NCBI GenBank assembly: GCA_943324745.2
Contig: CALPMT020000035.1
Location: 1 to 33,615, forward strand
Reading direction: 5' to 3'
DNA: 33,615 nucleotides
DNA from: Chitinophaga pinensis
Lineage (GTDB): Bacteria > Bacteroidota > Bacteroidia > Flavobacteriales_D > Crocinitomicaceae
Shown piece by piece: positions 15,975-25,129 of this stretch. The number at the start of each line of letters is the position of its first letter. Position 1 is the stretch's first letter. Below the pieces are notes generated by a model, which saw only the letters and a list, made by a program, of their open reading frames with translations, had not been told where the DNA came from and searched no databases. Position numbers and translations under genes: made by a program.

Positions 15975-18107
15975 TCAAGTCTGTTCGTTATTAATTAGTT
16001 TTAGAGTGCTTAGCAGTTCTTTTGTCTGCTCAATGTCAAAGTATTTGTTCCTTAGAAGTTTAATTTGGTAGCTTTTTGGTAAATAGATTCCCCATTTAGA
16101 AAAATCTAAAAGTGCTGGATTAGTCTCTAAAAGTGTTGAAATATGAGTGTCAATTTCTGTCAATGGAAAAGATAAATAATTCCATTTTGACATCAGATCT
16201 TCTTTTGAAGCTATAATATCAAACGAACTACTTCCGTCGTCAAGTTTATTTTTTATTCCAGCAATATTTAAAAGTATTTGCATTGTCCTGTTAATTTTTG
16301 TTCCTGTAAATGTAAATAGTTGCAAATGTTTTTCTGCTGTCAATAAAGGTCTCTCAAATTGCAAATGCTTGATATCGAAAACTGCAAAATCTTTACGCAT
16401 CATTTCTATTTCATAAAAACTAGGTTGGTCAAGAAAATCATATTCTGTTTTAGAATACAATACCTCAAACATTTTCTCTCTTATCTTCTGATGAACAACC
16501 GCACCACCTCCAAAAAACATCGGTTTTTTTCCGTCCTTTGTTAGTATAACTTCTATTTTTTTTGCTTTTTGGTCAACAAATTTTATTTTCCATATTTTCG
16601 CAGATAGAAATATGTTTTCGTCTTCTATAACTTGAGGTGAAAAAGGTATTTCTCCAATTTTATTACCCGCATTTACAACTTTAAAATTTTCTTCGGTTTT
16701 GAATACGCTGTAAAATTCTCGACTATTAACAACTTTTTCACCTTCAACACCAATAATAACCTCGTTTTGAAGTTTTTCAAGGAAGTCAATTTCAATTAAA
16801 TATTGAAGAATTTCTTCAATTTCTGTTTGCTCAATTAAATTGAAAGCTGAATTTTCTTTTAGTTGTTTTATAAGTTCTGTTAATAGAATTCCTGAGTGAC
16901 CTTTAGTTATCGACAATGCTTGATGAACTAAAATGTCATAAGGATTTTCATTTTTTTCGGGTGGTTCAATAAAACTTTCTTTGTATAAAAGCCAACAAGC
17001 TATAGATTGCAGTAAAGTCCATTGAGTTGTTGCATAAAGAAATAGATTACTACTTTCTCCATCTTTTCTACCACTTCTTCCAACTCTTTGAATCAATGAA
17101 GCAATACTGTGTGTCGCGTCTATTTGAACAACTTCATCAACCGAACCAATGTCAATACCGAGCTCCAATGTTGATGTGCAAGAAATACAAAAGTTATGTC
17201 GCTTGTTATTCTTTGCAAAGTATTCAACATATTCTCTTACTTCTCTGTCAACTGACGAGTGATGTGAAAAGTAATTTGAATGTCCTTTTTCTCTGTCTGA
17301 TATTTTTTTAAGTTTTACCGCTACTTCTTCCGCTCGTCCTCGGCTGTTTGGGAATATTAAAACTTTATTGTCTTTGGTTTCGATATACAAGTCTTTCAAA
17401 AGTTCTAAAGACAATTCTTCATTTTTATTTTTGAAAAAGCGGAAAACTGAATTGATTTCTTTGGCTGTTCTATCAAGCAACACTTTTGTGTTTGTTTCAT
17501 TACCAGTAAACTTTTTGGCTTCATTGTAATCCCCAATTGTTGCTGAAAGACCAACAATACTGAATGATTGGGAGTTTACCCTTTGAAGTCTGCTTAAAAT
17601 AGATTTTAATTGAGTTCCTCTGTCTGTTCCAATGAAAGAATGTATTTCATCTATTACAACATACTTTAAGTTTGAGAATAACTGTTTAACATTGAACGGT
17701 TTATTTACAAACATTGCTTCTAATGATTCGGGTGTGATTAAAACAATACCAGTTGGCTGTTTGATTAATCTATCTTTCAAAGTTTTATTTGCTTCTCCGT
17801 GCCATTTGGTAACAGTTACATCAAGGTTTTTACAAAGTTCTTCGACACGATAAAATTGGTCATTTATTAATGCGATTAAGGGCGAAATATATAGAACTTG
17901 AACACCTGTATCATTGAAGTTTACTTTTGAAAGTATTGGTAAAAATGCAGCTTCAGTTTTACCAGAAGCAGTCCTAGAAGCCAAAATAAAATTTTCATCT
18001 GAGCTTAAAATTTTGGAAATAGCAGCATTTTGAATCGGTCGCAACTGCTCCCAACCCTTATCACGAATAAATTTTCGTATTGGCTCTGAAAGTAGGTCAA
18101 ATGACAT
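15975..18107 (-). CDS. Lhr-like superfamily 2 DEIH helicase
   Basis: A 710-residue helicase. Q-motif RPIQ (23-26), motif I ASRTASGKT (K50), motif Ia SPLIALINDQ, motif II DEIH (153-156), motif III SAT (188-190), motif IV IFPNSRGRAEE, motif V TLELGIDIGSVDEVVQ and motif VI QRVGRSGR (340-347) are all intact. The layout and the SRGRAEE and ELGIDIG motifs point to the Lhr group, whose members translocate on DNA. The C-terminal half (350-710) carries Lhr-type accessory domains. Similar helicases occur in type II BREX (BrxHII) and in TerB-linked sets. It is the last gene of the operon: its ATG overlaps the ATPase stop (TAATG). No nuclease domain is visible in it. Confidence 0.88.
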   Translation of the reverse strand: MSFDLLSEPIRKFIRDKGWEQLRPIQNAAISKILSSDENFILASRTASGKTEAAFLPILSKVNFNDTGVQVLYISPLIALINDQFYRVEELCKNLDVTVTKWHGEANKTLKDRLIKQPTGIVLITPESLEAMFVNKPFNVKQLFSNLKYVVIDEIHSFIGTDRGTQLKSILSRLQRVNSQSFSIVGLSATIGDYNEAKKFTGNETNTKVLLDRTAKEINSVFRFFKNKNEELSLELLKDLYIETKDNKVLIFPNSRGRAEEVAVKLKKISDREKGHSNYFSHHSSVDREVREYVEYFAKNNKRHNFCISCTSTLELGIDIGSVDEVVQIDATHSIASLIQRVGRSGRKDGESSNLFLYATTQWTLLQSIACWLLYKESFIEPPEKNENPYDILVHQALSITKGHSGILLTELIKQLKENSAFNLIEQTEIEEILQYLIEIDFLEKLQNEVIIGVEGEKVVNSREFYSVFKTEENFKVVNAGNKIGEIPFSPQVIEDENIFLSAKIWKIKFVDQKAKKIEVILTKDGKKPMFFGGGAVVHQKIREKMFEVLYSKTEYDFLDQPSFYEIEMMRKDFAVFDIKHLQFERPLLTAEKHLQLFTFTGTKINRTMQILLNIAGIKNKLDDGSSSFDIIASKEDLMSKWNYLSFPLTEIDTHISTLLETNPALLDFSKWGIYLPKSYQIKLLRNKYFDIEQTKELLSTLKLINNEQT

Positions 18108-19420
18108 TATAGTTCTTCTATGCTATCCAACGAAAATTCATCAGGTCTTTCATCTTCTATCTCAATCTCTCCAAAAATTTTGTTTTTATCAATGTTCGGA
18201 TTCTGTCTTATAATGTTCAGTACATTCAAAAAGTCTCTAATTACTTCTCTAGGTGTTAGAAATTCAGATGCTCCAGGTTTATTGAATAATTCCTCCATAA
18301 ACTGTTGAATTTCATCATCACTAATTTGAATTTCAGTTTTGTAATTATAATCAAAGATTTCTTTCAATTTCTTGAGTAAAACAAATATCTCATTATGGTC
18401 AAGTGGTAATAATTTTAAAACAGGCTGCGCAAAGTCTCTTATTTCAGAAGTTTCAAATTTATTAGTTGCAAGTCTTGTTTTTAAAGCATCATAACTAAAA
18501 AGACCTCTGCGTTGATTTTCTAAAAATTCTTTAGTTCCTGCGAAATTGAAGAATATATTGGAAACCTTTCCTTGAAAACAATCATTATAAATGGCTAGAA
18601 TTTTTTCATAATTTTTTTCTCTCATTACAGAAGTCGAAATTTTGTAAAGATTAATAGCCTCGTCAAGATTTACCATAAAACCACTATACCCCATACTTAC
18701 AAAGAGTTTGCAGAAGTTTTTAAGCATATCATAATAATTCAGGTCGTTAATGACTTCTCTAACACCTAAATCTTGTCTTGCCTCGGTTTTTGTTCTGTAT
18801 TCTCCTTTGAGCCACTTTAAAGCATTTCTTCTGAGTTGTTCTTCACCTGTAATATAACCTTCGTAGTATTTCATTACAACTGTTCCAAAGTCAAAACCAC
18901 CAACTTCAGTTATTTCGTTTATAGTTTTCATTATGTTATTCTGAATGAGTTTCAAATATTGCTCATTTCTGATTTCAGCCAATGAAATTTTGTTTTCCTC
19001 TGCAGTTTTAGTAATTACTTGTTCAATCCATTTTTCCAATAAAGTAGGTAAGGCACCACCTTCAGGTTTTGTTTGAATTGAAACATTATCCATTATTGCA
19101 GAATAAAGAGCAACACCTTTTCCGTCATTTGAATACAAACGATTATCAGGAGTAAAGTCAGCATTAGCTACTACAAACTTTTGTTTCAATGCAACGGTAT
19201 TAAGTAAGTGAAGCATAAATGATTTTCCTGAACCGAAGTCTCCAATCCAGAACTTTACCATACTATGTCCATTCTTCACATCTTCTAATGCAGATACGAC
19301 TGCATTGATTTCCTCCGAACGACCAACAGTAATATGTTGGATGCCAATCTTTGGAACTACACCACCAATTAAGGAATTAATAATTGAAGTGGCTTCTTTT
19401 GGTTTTATATTATCTATCAT
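18107..19420 (-). CDS. BrxD-like P-loop ATPase (DUF2791-type)
   Basis: A 437-residue ATP-binding protein. It begins with an IINSLIGGVVPKIGIQHITV segment followed by GRSEE, then Walker A GDFGSGKS (60-67) and Walker B FMVNLDEA with D253/E254. A sensor-like FAGT precedes an arginine-rich ENQRRGLFSYDALKTRL. This arrangement (GVVP..GI..TVGR.EE..., then GDFGSGKS) is that of BrxD/DUF2791 ATPases of BREX type II and of TerB-linked operons. It probably loads or drives the partner helicase. Both ends overlap neighbours (ATGA with the TerB gene, TAATG with the helicase), so the three products are likely made in fixed proportion. Confidence 0.85.
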   Translation of the reverse strand: MIDNIKPKEATSIINSLIGGVVPKIGIQHITVGRSEEINAVVSALEDVKNGHSMVKFWIGDFGSGKSFMLHLLNTVALKQKFVVANADFTPDNRLYSNDGKGVALYSAIMDNVSIQTKPEGGALPTLLEKWIEQVITKTAEENKISLAEIRNEQYLKLIQNNIMKTINEITEVGGFDFGTVVMKYYEGYITGEEQLRRNALKWLKGEYRTKTEARQDLGVREVINDLNYYDMLKNFCKLFVSMGYSGFMVNLDEAINLYKISTSVMREKNYEKILAIYNDCFQGKVSNIFFNFAGTKEFLENQRRGLFSYDALKTRLATNKFETSEIRDFAQPVLKLLPLDHNEIFVLLKKLKEIFDYNYKTEIQISDDEIQQFMEELFNKPGASEFLTPREVIRDFLNVLNIIRQNPNIDKNKIFGEIEIEDERPDEFSLDSIEEL

Positions 19421-22400
19421 TTCGCTGAAATTTTTTGAAAATACTCTGGAATAATTGTGTAGTAATCGTCTTCTTCCTCGATTAAGACATCATCTAATAC
19501 CTCATAACAGGTTTCATTGATGCTTTCTATTACTTGATTTTTAAAGACACCTTTTGATTTTGCAAATTCTTCAATTTCACTTTGAAGAATTGAAAAATTA
19601 TTTTTCGAAAACAATTCTAAAAAAGAAAAGTGTATCGGATTTAGAGCCAATGTACTTAAAAATGCTGAGTGCTGAGATTCTTCATTTTTCTGAATTATTT
19701 CTATTTTTATTTCTTCACTATTTAATTCTTGTGATTGAATTGAATAGTTTTCGTCTTCAAAGTCGTCACGTAAATATTCATTAAGTAGTTCAACAGTTCC
19801 TGAATGCTGTTTTTGAACCTCTTTGATGGTTGTCCTATCTAGTTGTATTTTTTTACGTTTTACTTCAAAAATCTTTGTAACAGAATTAAGTGCCTTGTCT
19901 AATTTTTTGTCTTTAATGAGCTCGCTAACAATTTGTTCAAAATCGTGAAGTTGCTCATTAGTTTTAAATAAGCTTTTCTGAATGGTTTTTGTCAGTTGTT
20001 TATTATCAAAGGTTGCAGATTTTAAGTCGTGAAATAAGTAATGTACATAAAGTGTCAAGGATGTTACCTTATCATATTTGGCAATAAATTTTGATGCTTC
20101 GAAAAAAATATTTTCAATGGAAGGGTTGTTTTTATTGAGTTTTCCTAATTCAATTATAGCTTCTACGAAGCTAATTGGATCGTTTTTGAAATTTGCAGTT
20201 AGCTCTTCAAACTGAACTTTCCATCTACTTGTTGTTTGTGAATTGAGTTCAAGTTCAGTTGCTTCATCAAGCTTGGCAACCTTAGAAATTAATTGGGGCA
20301 ACAGCTCTGATACTTTTGAAATAATTTTAGATTCAAATTGCGATTTTGCCTCTTCATTTGTATAATAAGTATCCGTATTTAACTTCCGTTTATGTCCATA
20401 TAATTGTCGAACTGCATTTTCACAATGTTTAAAAATATTAGAGTAGAATTCGTTCGTTGTTGATTCAATGGAATATTTGTAATTCTGACTTCCGATTCTG
20501 TATTTGAAGTGCTTTCTTGCAATTACATCTGCAACAAATGTAAATTCCTTTACAATAGTTGTTCCATCTGATTTGTATTTATTTTTTAATTCAGAAATCA
20601 CAGCAATGTAGAGTTTTATAACCTCAAGACAACAAAATTCAATACTGCAAAAGTTATTACTTGGATACCAAATTCTATCTAATAGATTTTCGTTTTCTTT
20701 ATTAAGATCTAATTTGGTTTTATATTTACTTCTCCAACTAAAAGTATCATAGTCAATTGAGTTAGAGTTGTAAGAGGAATGATAGCTATTTTCATTTTGA
20801 AATCTTGATATACTTTCATTATCTCCTACTAATCTCATTTTTTGAATAAGAAATGAGACACCATAAGATTTTGTTTTTGGATAATATTTCCCTAAAATTT
20901 TCAATTGACTTTCTAATTTCGCTATGTCTTTATGATTTTCATATTCATTTTGCAAATCGAACAATAGTATGAAAGCGTAATTTGTATTCCCTTCTAAGTC
21001 AAAACAATCACCATTCAAAAAATTGATTTTGAAAATGTTATAAAACTTCTTTTGATCATCAGATGCACTATTTAACTCGGAATATGAATAAACGTAGTGA
21101 TGTGCCCAGTAGGGCACACCACTGTCGTACTTTTTCAAATTATTATTAGAGTTTATTCTATAAGATTGATCGGTAACATCAATTATTGAAACATCTTCTT
21201 TTATTTCCGAGTCTAACTGAATACTATCTTCTGATGGTTCATTTAAAAGCAGTGGATGTTGAATTTCACTAGCATCTGATTTTGTATGGTCATTAATTGA
21301 AGAATCACTATACTCTTCGTTTTGCTCAATTGGATTAACAGAATTTTGAAATATAGGCAAATTATCGCTTGAATTTATTCCGAAAGTTTGATCGGTAACT
21401 TCTATAATTGAATTATCAATCTTGACCTTCGATAAAGAATTAATAGCATTTGAATTTTTATGTATAAGTAGTGATTGTAGTATTTTAACAATTTCTATTT
21501 TAGGTAATTCTTTAGTGGTTGTAGAAACAATAAGGCGTTCTCTTTCAATACTTGATATTAGAGGAGCAACAACCGTTTTTTGGGATGAATTAAAATTTTT
21601 ATTTGAGTTTGATAGAATTGATTTTAATCCTACTATTTTTTCACAAATTATTTGGAATAATTTCTTTCCTTCTGTAGAGCTTGCATATTGTTTGTTTTCC
21701 TTTTCAGTAAATTCATAAGGTATTTTCAAACCACTAAATGTTTCTATATGACTTAAAGTGTTTTGACTTAATATCTCAAGTTCTAAATCATTTAAATGAA
21801 TGATATTTATTACATTTTTTCCACTTTGTATTCTGCCAACTTCAAATTTCTTTTCAATAAATGATCCATCTTCAAAATAAATACTGAATAAATCACCTTT
21901 TTTAAGTGACGAAATAACTTTGTTTGATGAATTTACAACTATGAAATTTGAATTTTTATCAATTTTAATTTCGATTGACAAAGTTGGTAAAAAATCTATC
22001 GTAAATTTTTTCCAATCATTAAGTGCTAAATAGAATTTTATTTCACCATTTCCAATTTGTCCAGCTAGTCTCGTTATTTTTCCGACTTCATTTGACAATT
22101 CCTTTACTATCGATGCTTCTGTATCGAAAATATTTTTTATTTCAATTTCAGATTCAATATTGTTTGTTTTTATTACATTATTTGATGTAAAAGCAAAAAA
22201 ATATTTTAGTGATAAGCTAATACTTTCATTCGAGTTTATTAGAATTAAATTAACTTCATTTATTGTTTCAGAAATTATTTTAAATAATTTCTTCACTTTC
22301 AAATTATTTAAATTTTGTTTGTTTATTATAATATCAGAAAATTCATAACGTATTTTTAATCCACTAAATGTTTCTATATGACTTAAAGTGTTTCGACCTA

Positions 22401-23052
22401 ATTTAGCTAGTTCTATATCAGTTAAACAAACTATGTTCCTTATATTTTTACCTGTGTGTATTCTACCTACTCCAAATTTCTTTTCAATAAATGACCCGTC
22501 TTCAAAATAAAAAGTAAATAGATCACCCTGTTTAAGAGGTGAAATGTCCTCATTTGAGGAGTTTACAATTATGAAATTGGAATCTTTATCAACTTCAAAT
22601 TCAATTAACAAACAATCCAACGATTTTTTCTCCCAATCTTGAATGTCTAAAAATAATTTTACACCACTTTTGGTAATATTTACGGATAATTCTGTGATTT
22701 CCCCAACTTTCTTTGTGAATTTTTCAATTATATATGCTTTAATATCAAAACCATTACTCATTTCAGATTCAAAATTGTTTGAATTTAAGATAGGATATTG
22801 AATAATTTCTGCAGGTTCAATATTTTTGTTTTCAATAATTACCTTTGGGTTTATGGATTTTTGATTTACTGAATTTTCTTTTTTAAGTGAATTAAGAATA
22901 TTTTGATCTATTTCATTTTTTATGTCTTGCTCTGTTTTTTGACTAACATTGAAATTTGTAACCTTTGTTCTTTGTTGAACTGGTTGTTTCTTTTTTGTTA
23001 CAGTATAAATAATGAAAAATATTATTATTACTATGATAATTATTGCAGTCAT
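19417..23052 (-). CDS. Membrane-anchored TerB-N/TerB-C protein with internal duplication
   Basis: A 1211-residue protein. Residues 2-18 are a very hydrophobic anchor followed by KKK, so the bulk should face the cytoplasm. Two related blocks follow, at about 101-275 and 309-490. They share GDLF, YFEDGSFIEKKF, VGRI, GKN and NTLSHIETFSGLKI and are about 210 residues apart. A second, shorter duplication is a VTDQ motif (before about 560 and 640). The TerB-N domain starts near 645 (VPYWAHHYVYSYSELN, then FLNGDCFDLEGNTNYAFILL). A helical middle leads to a TerB-C-like end (HFSFLELFSKNN, IESINETCYEVLDD). In comparative studies TerB-N/TerB-C proteins are linked to ATPase-helicase pairs of predicted DNA-processing or defence systems. 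I see no catalytic site. The duplicated N-terminal part is unfamiliar. Confidence 0.75.
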   Translation of the reverse strand: MTAIIIIVIIIFFIIYTVTKKKQPVQQRTKVTNFNVSQKTEQDIKNEIDQNILNSLKKENSVNQKSINPKVIIENKNIEPAEIIQYPILNSNNFESEMSNGFDIKAYIIEKFTKKVGEITELSVNITKSGVKLFLDIQDWEKKSLDCLLIEFEVDKDSNFIIVNSSNEDISPLKQGDLFTFYFEDGSFIEKKFGVGRIHTGKNIRNIVCLTDIELAKLGRNTLSHIETFSGLKIRYEFSDIIINKQNLNNLKVKKLFKIISETINEVNLILINSNESISLSLKYFFAFTSNNVIKTNNIESEIEIKNIFDTEASIVKELSNEVGKITRLAGQIGNGEIKFYLALNDWKKFTIDFLPTLSIEIKIDKNSNFIVVNSSNKVISSLKKGDLFSIYFEDGSFIEKKFEVGRIQSGKNVINIIHLNDLELEILSQNTLSHIETFSGLKIPYEFTEKENKQYASSTEGKKLFQIICEKIVGLKSILSNSNKNFNSSQKTVVAPLISSIERERLIVSTTTKELPKIEIVKILQSLLIHKNSNAINSLSKVKIDNSIIEVTDQTFGINSSDNLPIFQNSVNPIEQNEEYSDSSINDHTKSDASEIQHPLLLNEPSEDSIQLDSEIKEDVSIIDVTDQSYRINSNNNLKKYDSGVPYWAHHYVYSYSELNSASDDQKKFYNIFKINFLNGDCFDLEGNTNYAFILLFDLQNEYENHKDIAKLESQLKILGKYYPKTKSYGVSFLIQKMRLVGDNESISRFQNENSYHSSYNSNSIDYDTFSWRSKYKTKLDLNKENENLLDRIWYPSNNFCSIEFCCLEVIKLYIAVISELKNKYKSDGTTIVKEFTFVADVIARKHFKYRIGSQNYKYSIESTTNEFYSNIFKHCENAVRQLYGHKRKLNTDTYYTNEEAKSQFESKIISKVSELLPQLISKVAKLDEATELELNSQTTSRWKVQFEELTANFKNDPISFVEAIIELGKLNKNNPSIENIFFEASKFIAKYDKVTSLTLYVHYLFHDLKSATFDNKQLTKTIQKSLFKTNEQLHDFEQIVSELIKDKKLDKALNSVTKIFEVKRKKIQLDRTTIKEVQKQHSGTVELLNEYLRDDFEDENYSIQSQELNSEEIKIEIIQKNEESQHSAFLSTLALNPIHFSFLELFSKNNFSILQSEIEEFAKSKGVFKNQVIESINETCYEVLDDVLIEEEDDYYTIIPEYFQKISAK
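21640..22755 (-). repeat. In-gene duplication with 630-bp offset
   Basis: The two N-terminal blocks of the TerB gene are recognisable in the DNA. For example 21731-21763 and 22361-22393 are 33 identical bases, and the stretches from 21845 and 22475 also match closely, both with an offset of exactly 630 bp (210 codons). Other parts of the two blocks have diverged. This pattern fits an old duplication with local gene conversion, or selection at the protein level. Confidence 0.85.
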
Positions 23053-23093
23053 TCGTCTTTCATTTATATCAGTTCGTTTTGTCGGTCTTTTAG

Positions 23094-23178
23094 GGTAAGT
23101 GCTAATGGCTGGCGATTTTCGCCGTTTTTCTGTGTTGCGCCTGCAGCAGAAAAATGGAACTAAATGCCTGTTACAGGC
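23094..23178. other. GC-rich spacer with three hairpins between the AIPR and TerB genes
   Basis: In otherwise A/T-rich DNA this spacer holds GGCGA/TCGCC (23111-23123), TTTTTCTG/CAGAAAAA (23125-23132 and 23147-23154) and the near-palindrome GCCTGTTACAGGC (23166-23178), whose centre is the AIPR stop codon. The second hairpin has an A/T-run on each side and could terminate AIPR transcription. The composition resembles the mobile intergenic repeats that separate cassettes in Bacteroidota genomes, which is inference from memory. Confidence 0.5.
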
Positions 23179-24865
23179 TGTCTTCTAATGACCTAGATTT
23201 GTATATTTCAGTAAAACTATCATTTGAATTTCTTCTTGTAAGTCTAATATAATCACTCTTGATTTTGTTTACCATTGTTTTTACAAAGACACTGTTTTTA
23301 AAAACGTTTTTATAATCGAAAAAATCTCCTTTTTCCTTTTTATATTCCTCTAAATCAAAATTAATATCAGGGGTTAATAAGCTCCACACTTTGTTAACAC
23401 TATCAACTAATATTTCTTTATTAGTTGTTACAAATTCTTTTGGATCATTCAATATCTGTTTGCCTATTTCATCTTCACTCAATATTGTTTTTATTACGTT
23501 AGTAAAAAAGAAAATAGCAAGTCCATAATTTCTAATTTGAGGATTATCAAGTAGATTAGAATTTTGTTGTATTTGTGAATAAATTAGATATGCCAAATAA
23601 ATTTTTTCAGCATTAATGTTTCGAGAAAAAATTGAAGTATACTCGTCTCCAAAAAGATTTTGTTTTAGATGAGTATTATGGGGCTTATCTTTATAGAAAG
23701 CAGTAATTAATTGAGCAGCAAAGTCTTTATCGATTACTGTACTAAATGCTTTTGTATCTTCACCTCTCTTTCTATTGTAAATCACCTCTTCTGCAAACAA
23801 TTCTTGAAACTCCTTTTGCAAAGATTTTTGAACAGAATCATTTGATCTTAAGTCTTTTATTGAAATAGAATTTTGATTATTAGCATAAAATGTTATGTCT
23901 TTAACGAGAGTTGATTCTGGATTTAATTGAATGACTTTTACTAGTAAAGATAGATTCTTTGTTAAATGTGTTTTGTTTTCGAAAAGAGTCAACATAGATT
24001 GGCAACCATTAATAACGGCATAATTTCCTATTGTGATTTTGTCCTCCTTTAGCTTTTCTTCGAGAGTTTCACATATTATTGTGATACCATTATGATATAG
24101 GAAGAAATTTGAATGTTCGGCAGGATCAGTAATACTGTTTTTGATAGATTTGTTAACACGTGTTTTGCCAACTCCATATCGAACATTTTTATAGAAGAGA
24201 GTTCTGTCTTGAATTCCCTCAAGCTTGACTAGTTCTTTTGCTGGAATTGAATAAACCCGAGCTTTTATATCGGTCGCAAGATTATATTCAATTGAACTTT
24301 TGTTAGAAAGAAACAAATCCTTTTTAGGGAATTTGATTTCTGTATCTGAAAAAAATGTATACTTCTCCAATAAGTCATTACAATCCCATGATTCTAAATT
24401 ATCAGTTACGCTAATAAATTCTTTGGCGTGAGTATTAAAGTTCTTATTCGTAATAAAAACCAATATTTTACTGTAATGAGTCTTTTCAATTAGATTACAA
24501 CCATTTACGAGTGCTTTGAGTTCTTTACTTGCAGTACTCTCCAAAAGTCTCGCTATAGATTCGAAATCAGTAAACCATTCTTTTGCACCTACAAAATTTC
24601 TTAAATCATTATCTCCTTGTTGCTGAAAATCTACTGGAGAATATTTACTTTGAATTAGGTATATCTTTTCTTCTTCATCATCAATAAATATCCCATCAAT
24701 TCCTTTGTCATTTACTTGATCACAGACACAATCAATTGCATCTTGTCTATCAATTCTGAAAAAATTTTCAAGAAACCATATTATGAATGCCGATGAATCA
24801 GCTCTACCGCTTTGATAGTTCGAGATTTCGGACTTTAATTTTTCGAAAAAGAATTCTAATGTCAT
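23171..24865 (-). CDS. AIPR (abortive infection phage resistance) family protein with nuclease-like N-terminus
   Basis: A 564-residue protein I place in the AIPR family. The N-terminal 100 residues contain GIDGIFID (D57) and YLIQSKYS (Q72, K74), a D...QxK arrangement like the PD-(D/E)xK nucleases of Mrr type. The middle carries AIPR hallmarks: FYKNVRYGVGKTRVN, then FFLYHNGITII and VINGCQS. AIPR proteins are linked to phage resistance by abortive infection. It is the first gene in the minus-strand island. A 118-base hairpin spacer separates it from the TerB gene, so it may be a separate cassette instead of part of the operon. A possible minus-strand TAGCTTTG box lies at 25062-25069. Nuclease activity is predicted, not shown. 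Confidence 0.8.
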   Translation of the reverse strand: MTLEFFFEKLKSEISNYQSGRADSSAFIIWFLENFFRIDRQDAIDCVCDQVNDKGIDGIFIDDEEEKIYLIQSKYSPVDFQQQGDNDLRNFVGAKEWFTDFESIARLLESTASKELKALVNGCNLIEKTHYSKILVFITNKNFNTHAKEFISVTDNLESWDCNDLLEKYTFFSDTEIKFPKKDLFLSNKSSIEYNLATDIKARVYSIPAKELVKLEGIQDRTLFYKNVRYGVGKTRVNKSIKNSITDPAEHSNFFLYHNGITIICETLEEKLKEDKITIGNYAVINGCQSMLTLFENKTHLTKNLSLLVKVIQLNPESTLVKDITFYANNQNSISIKDLRSNDSVQKSLQKEFQELFAEEVIYNRKRGEDTKAFSTVIDKDFAAQLITAFYKDKPHNTHLKQNLFGDEYTSIFSRNINAEKIYLAYLIYSQIQQNSNLLDNPQIRNYGLAIFFFTNVIKTILSEDEIGKQILNDPKEFVTTNKEILVDSVNKVWSLLTPDINFDLEEYKKEKGDFFDYKNVFKNSVFVKTMVNKIKSDYIRLTRRNSNDSFTEIYKSRSLEDSL

Positions 24866-24938
24866 AGTGATTTTTATTTGTTATGATTGCCTGTAATATC
24901 CTAATATACGCAGTTATACATATACCCTCTATTATTAC

Positions 24939-25037
24939 TCAGTTATTACTTTCTATTTCAATAATATATCCAAAAACATTCAAATACATAATTTCATCTT
25001 GTTCCTCCGATTGACTACCTTCTTTAAAATTAACTTT
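24939..25037 (-). pseudogene. Possible C-terminal remnant of an unknown protein
   Basis: Thirty-two codons and a TGA without a start, reading KVNFKEGSQSEEQDEIMYLN then VFGYIIEIESNN. The composition (acidic turn then alternating hydrophobic strand) looks like real protein, unlike the surrounding frames. It lies between the protease stop and the AIPR start. Together with the fragment at 15855-15944 it suggests broken genes at both island ends. No family recognised. Confidence 0.3.
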
Positions 25038-25129
25038 CTATAAAGATTCAATCGTTCCCTACAAAGCTACCACCTATATTTCAATAATTTTAGCGTAGAA
25101 ATACCTGTTTTTATAAAAAAATCATATTC

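Noticed and set aside
21098-21120. Inverted repeat TGTGCCC/GGGCACA
   Set aside because: It falls in the conserved VPYWAHH codons of the TerB-N domain, so it is explained by coding.
15975-24865. Full BREX type II system
   Set aside because: BrxD-like ATPase and Lhr-like helicase are present, but no methyltransferase (PglX) or PglZ is found in the window, and the TerB protein is not a BREX component.
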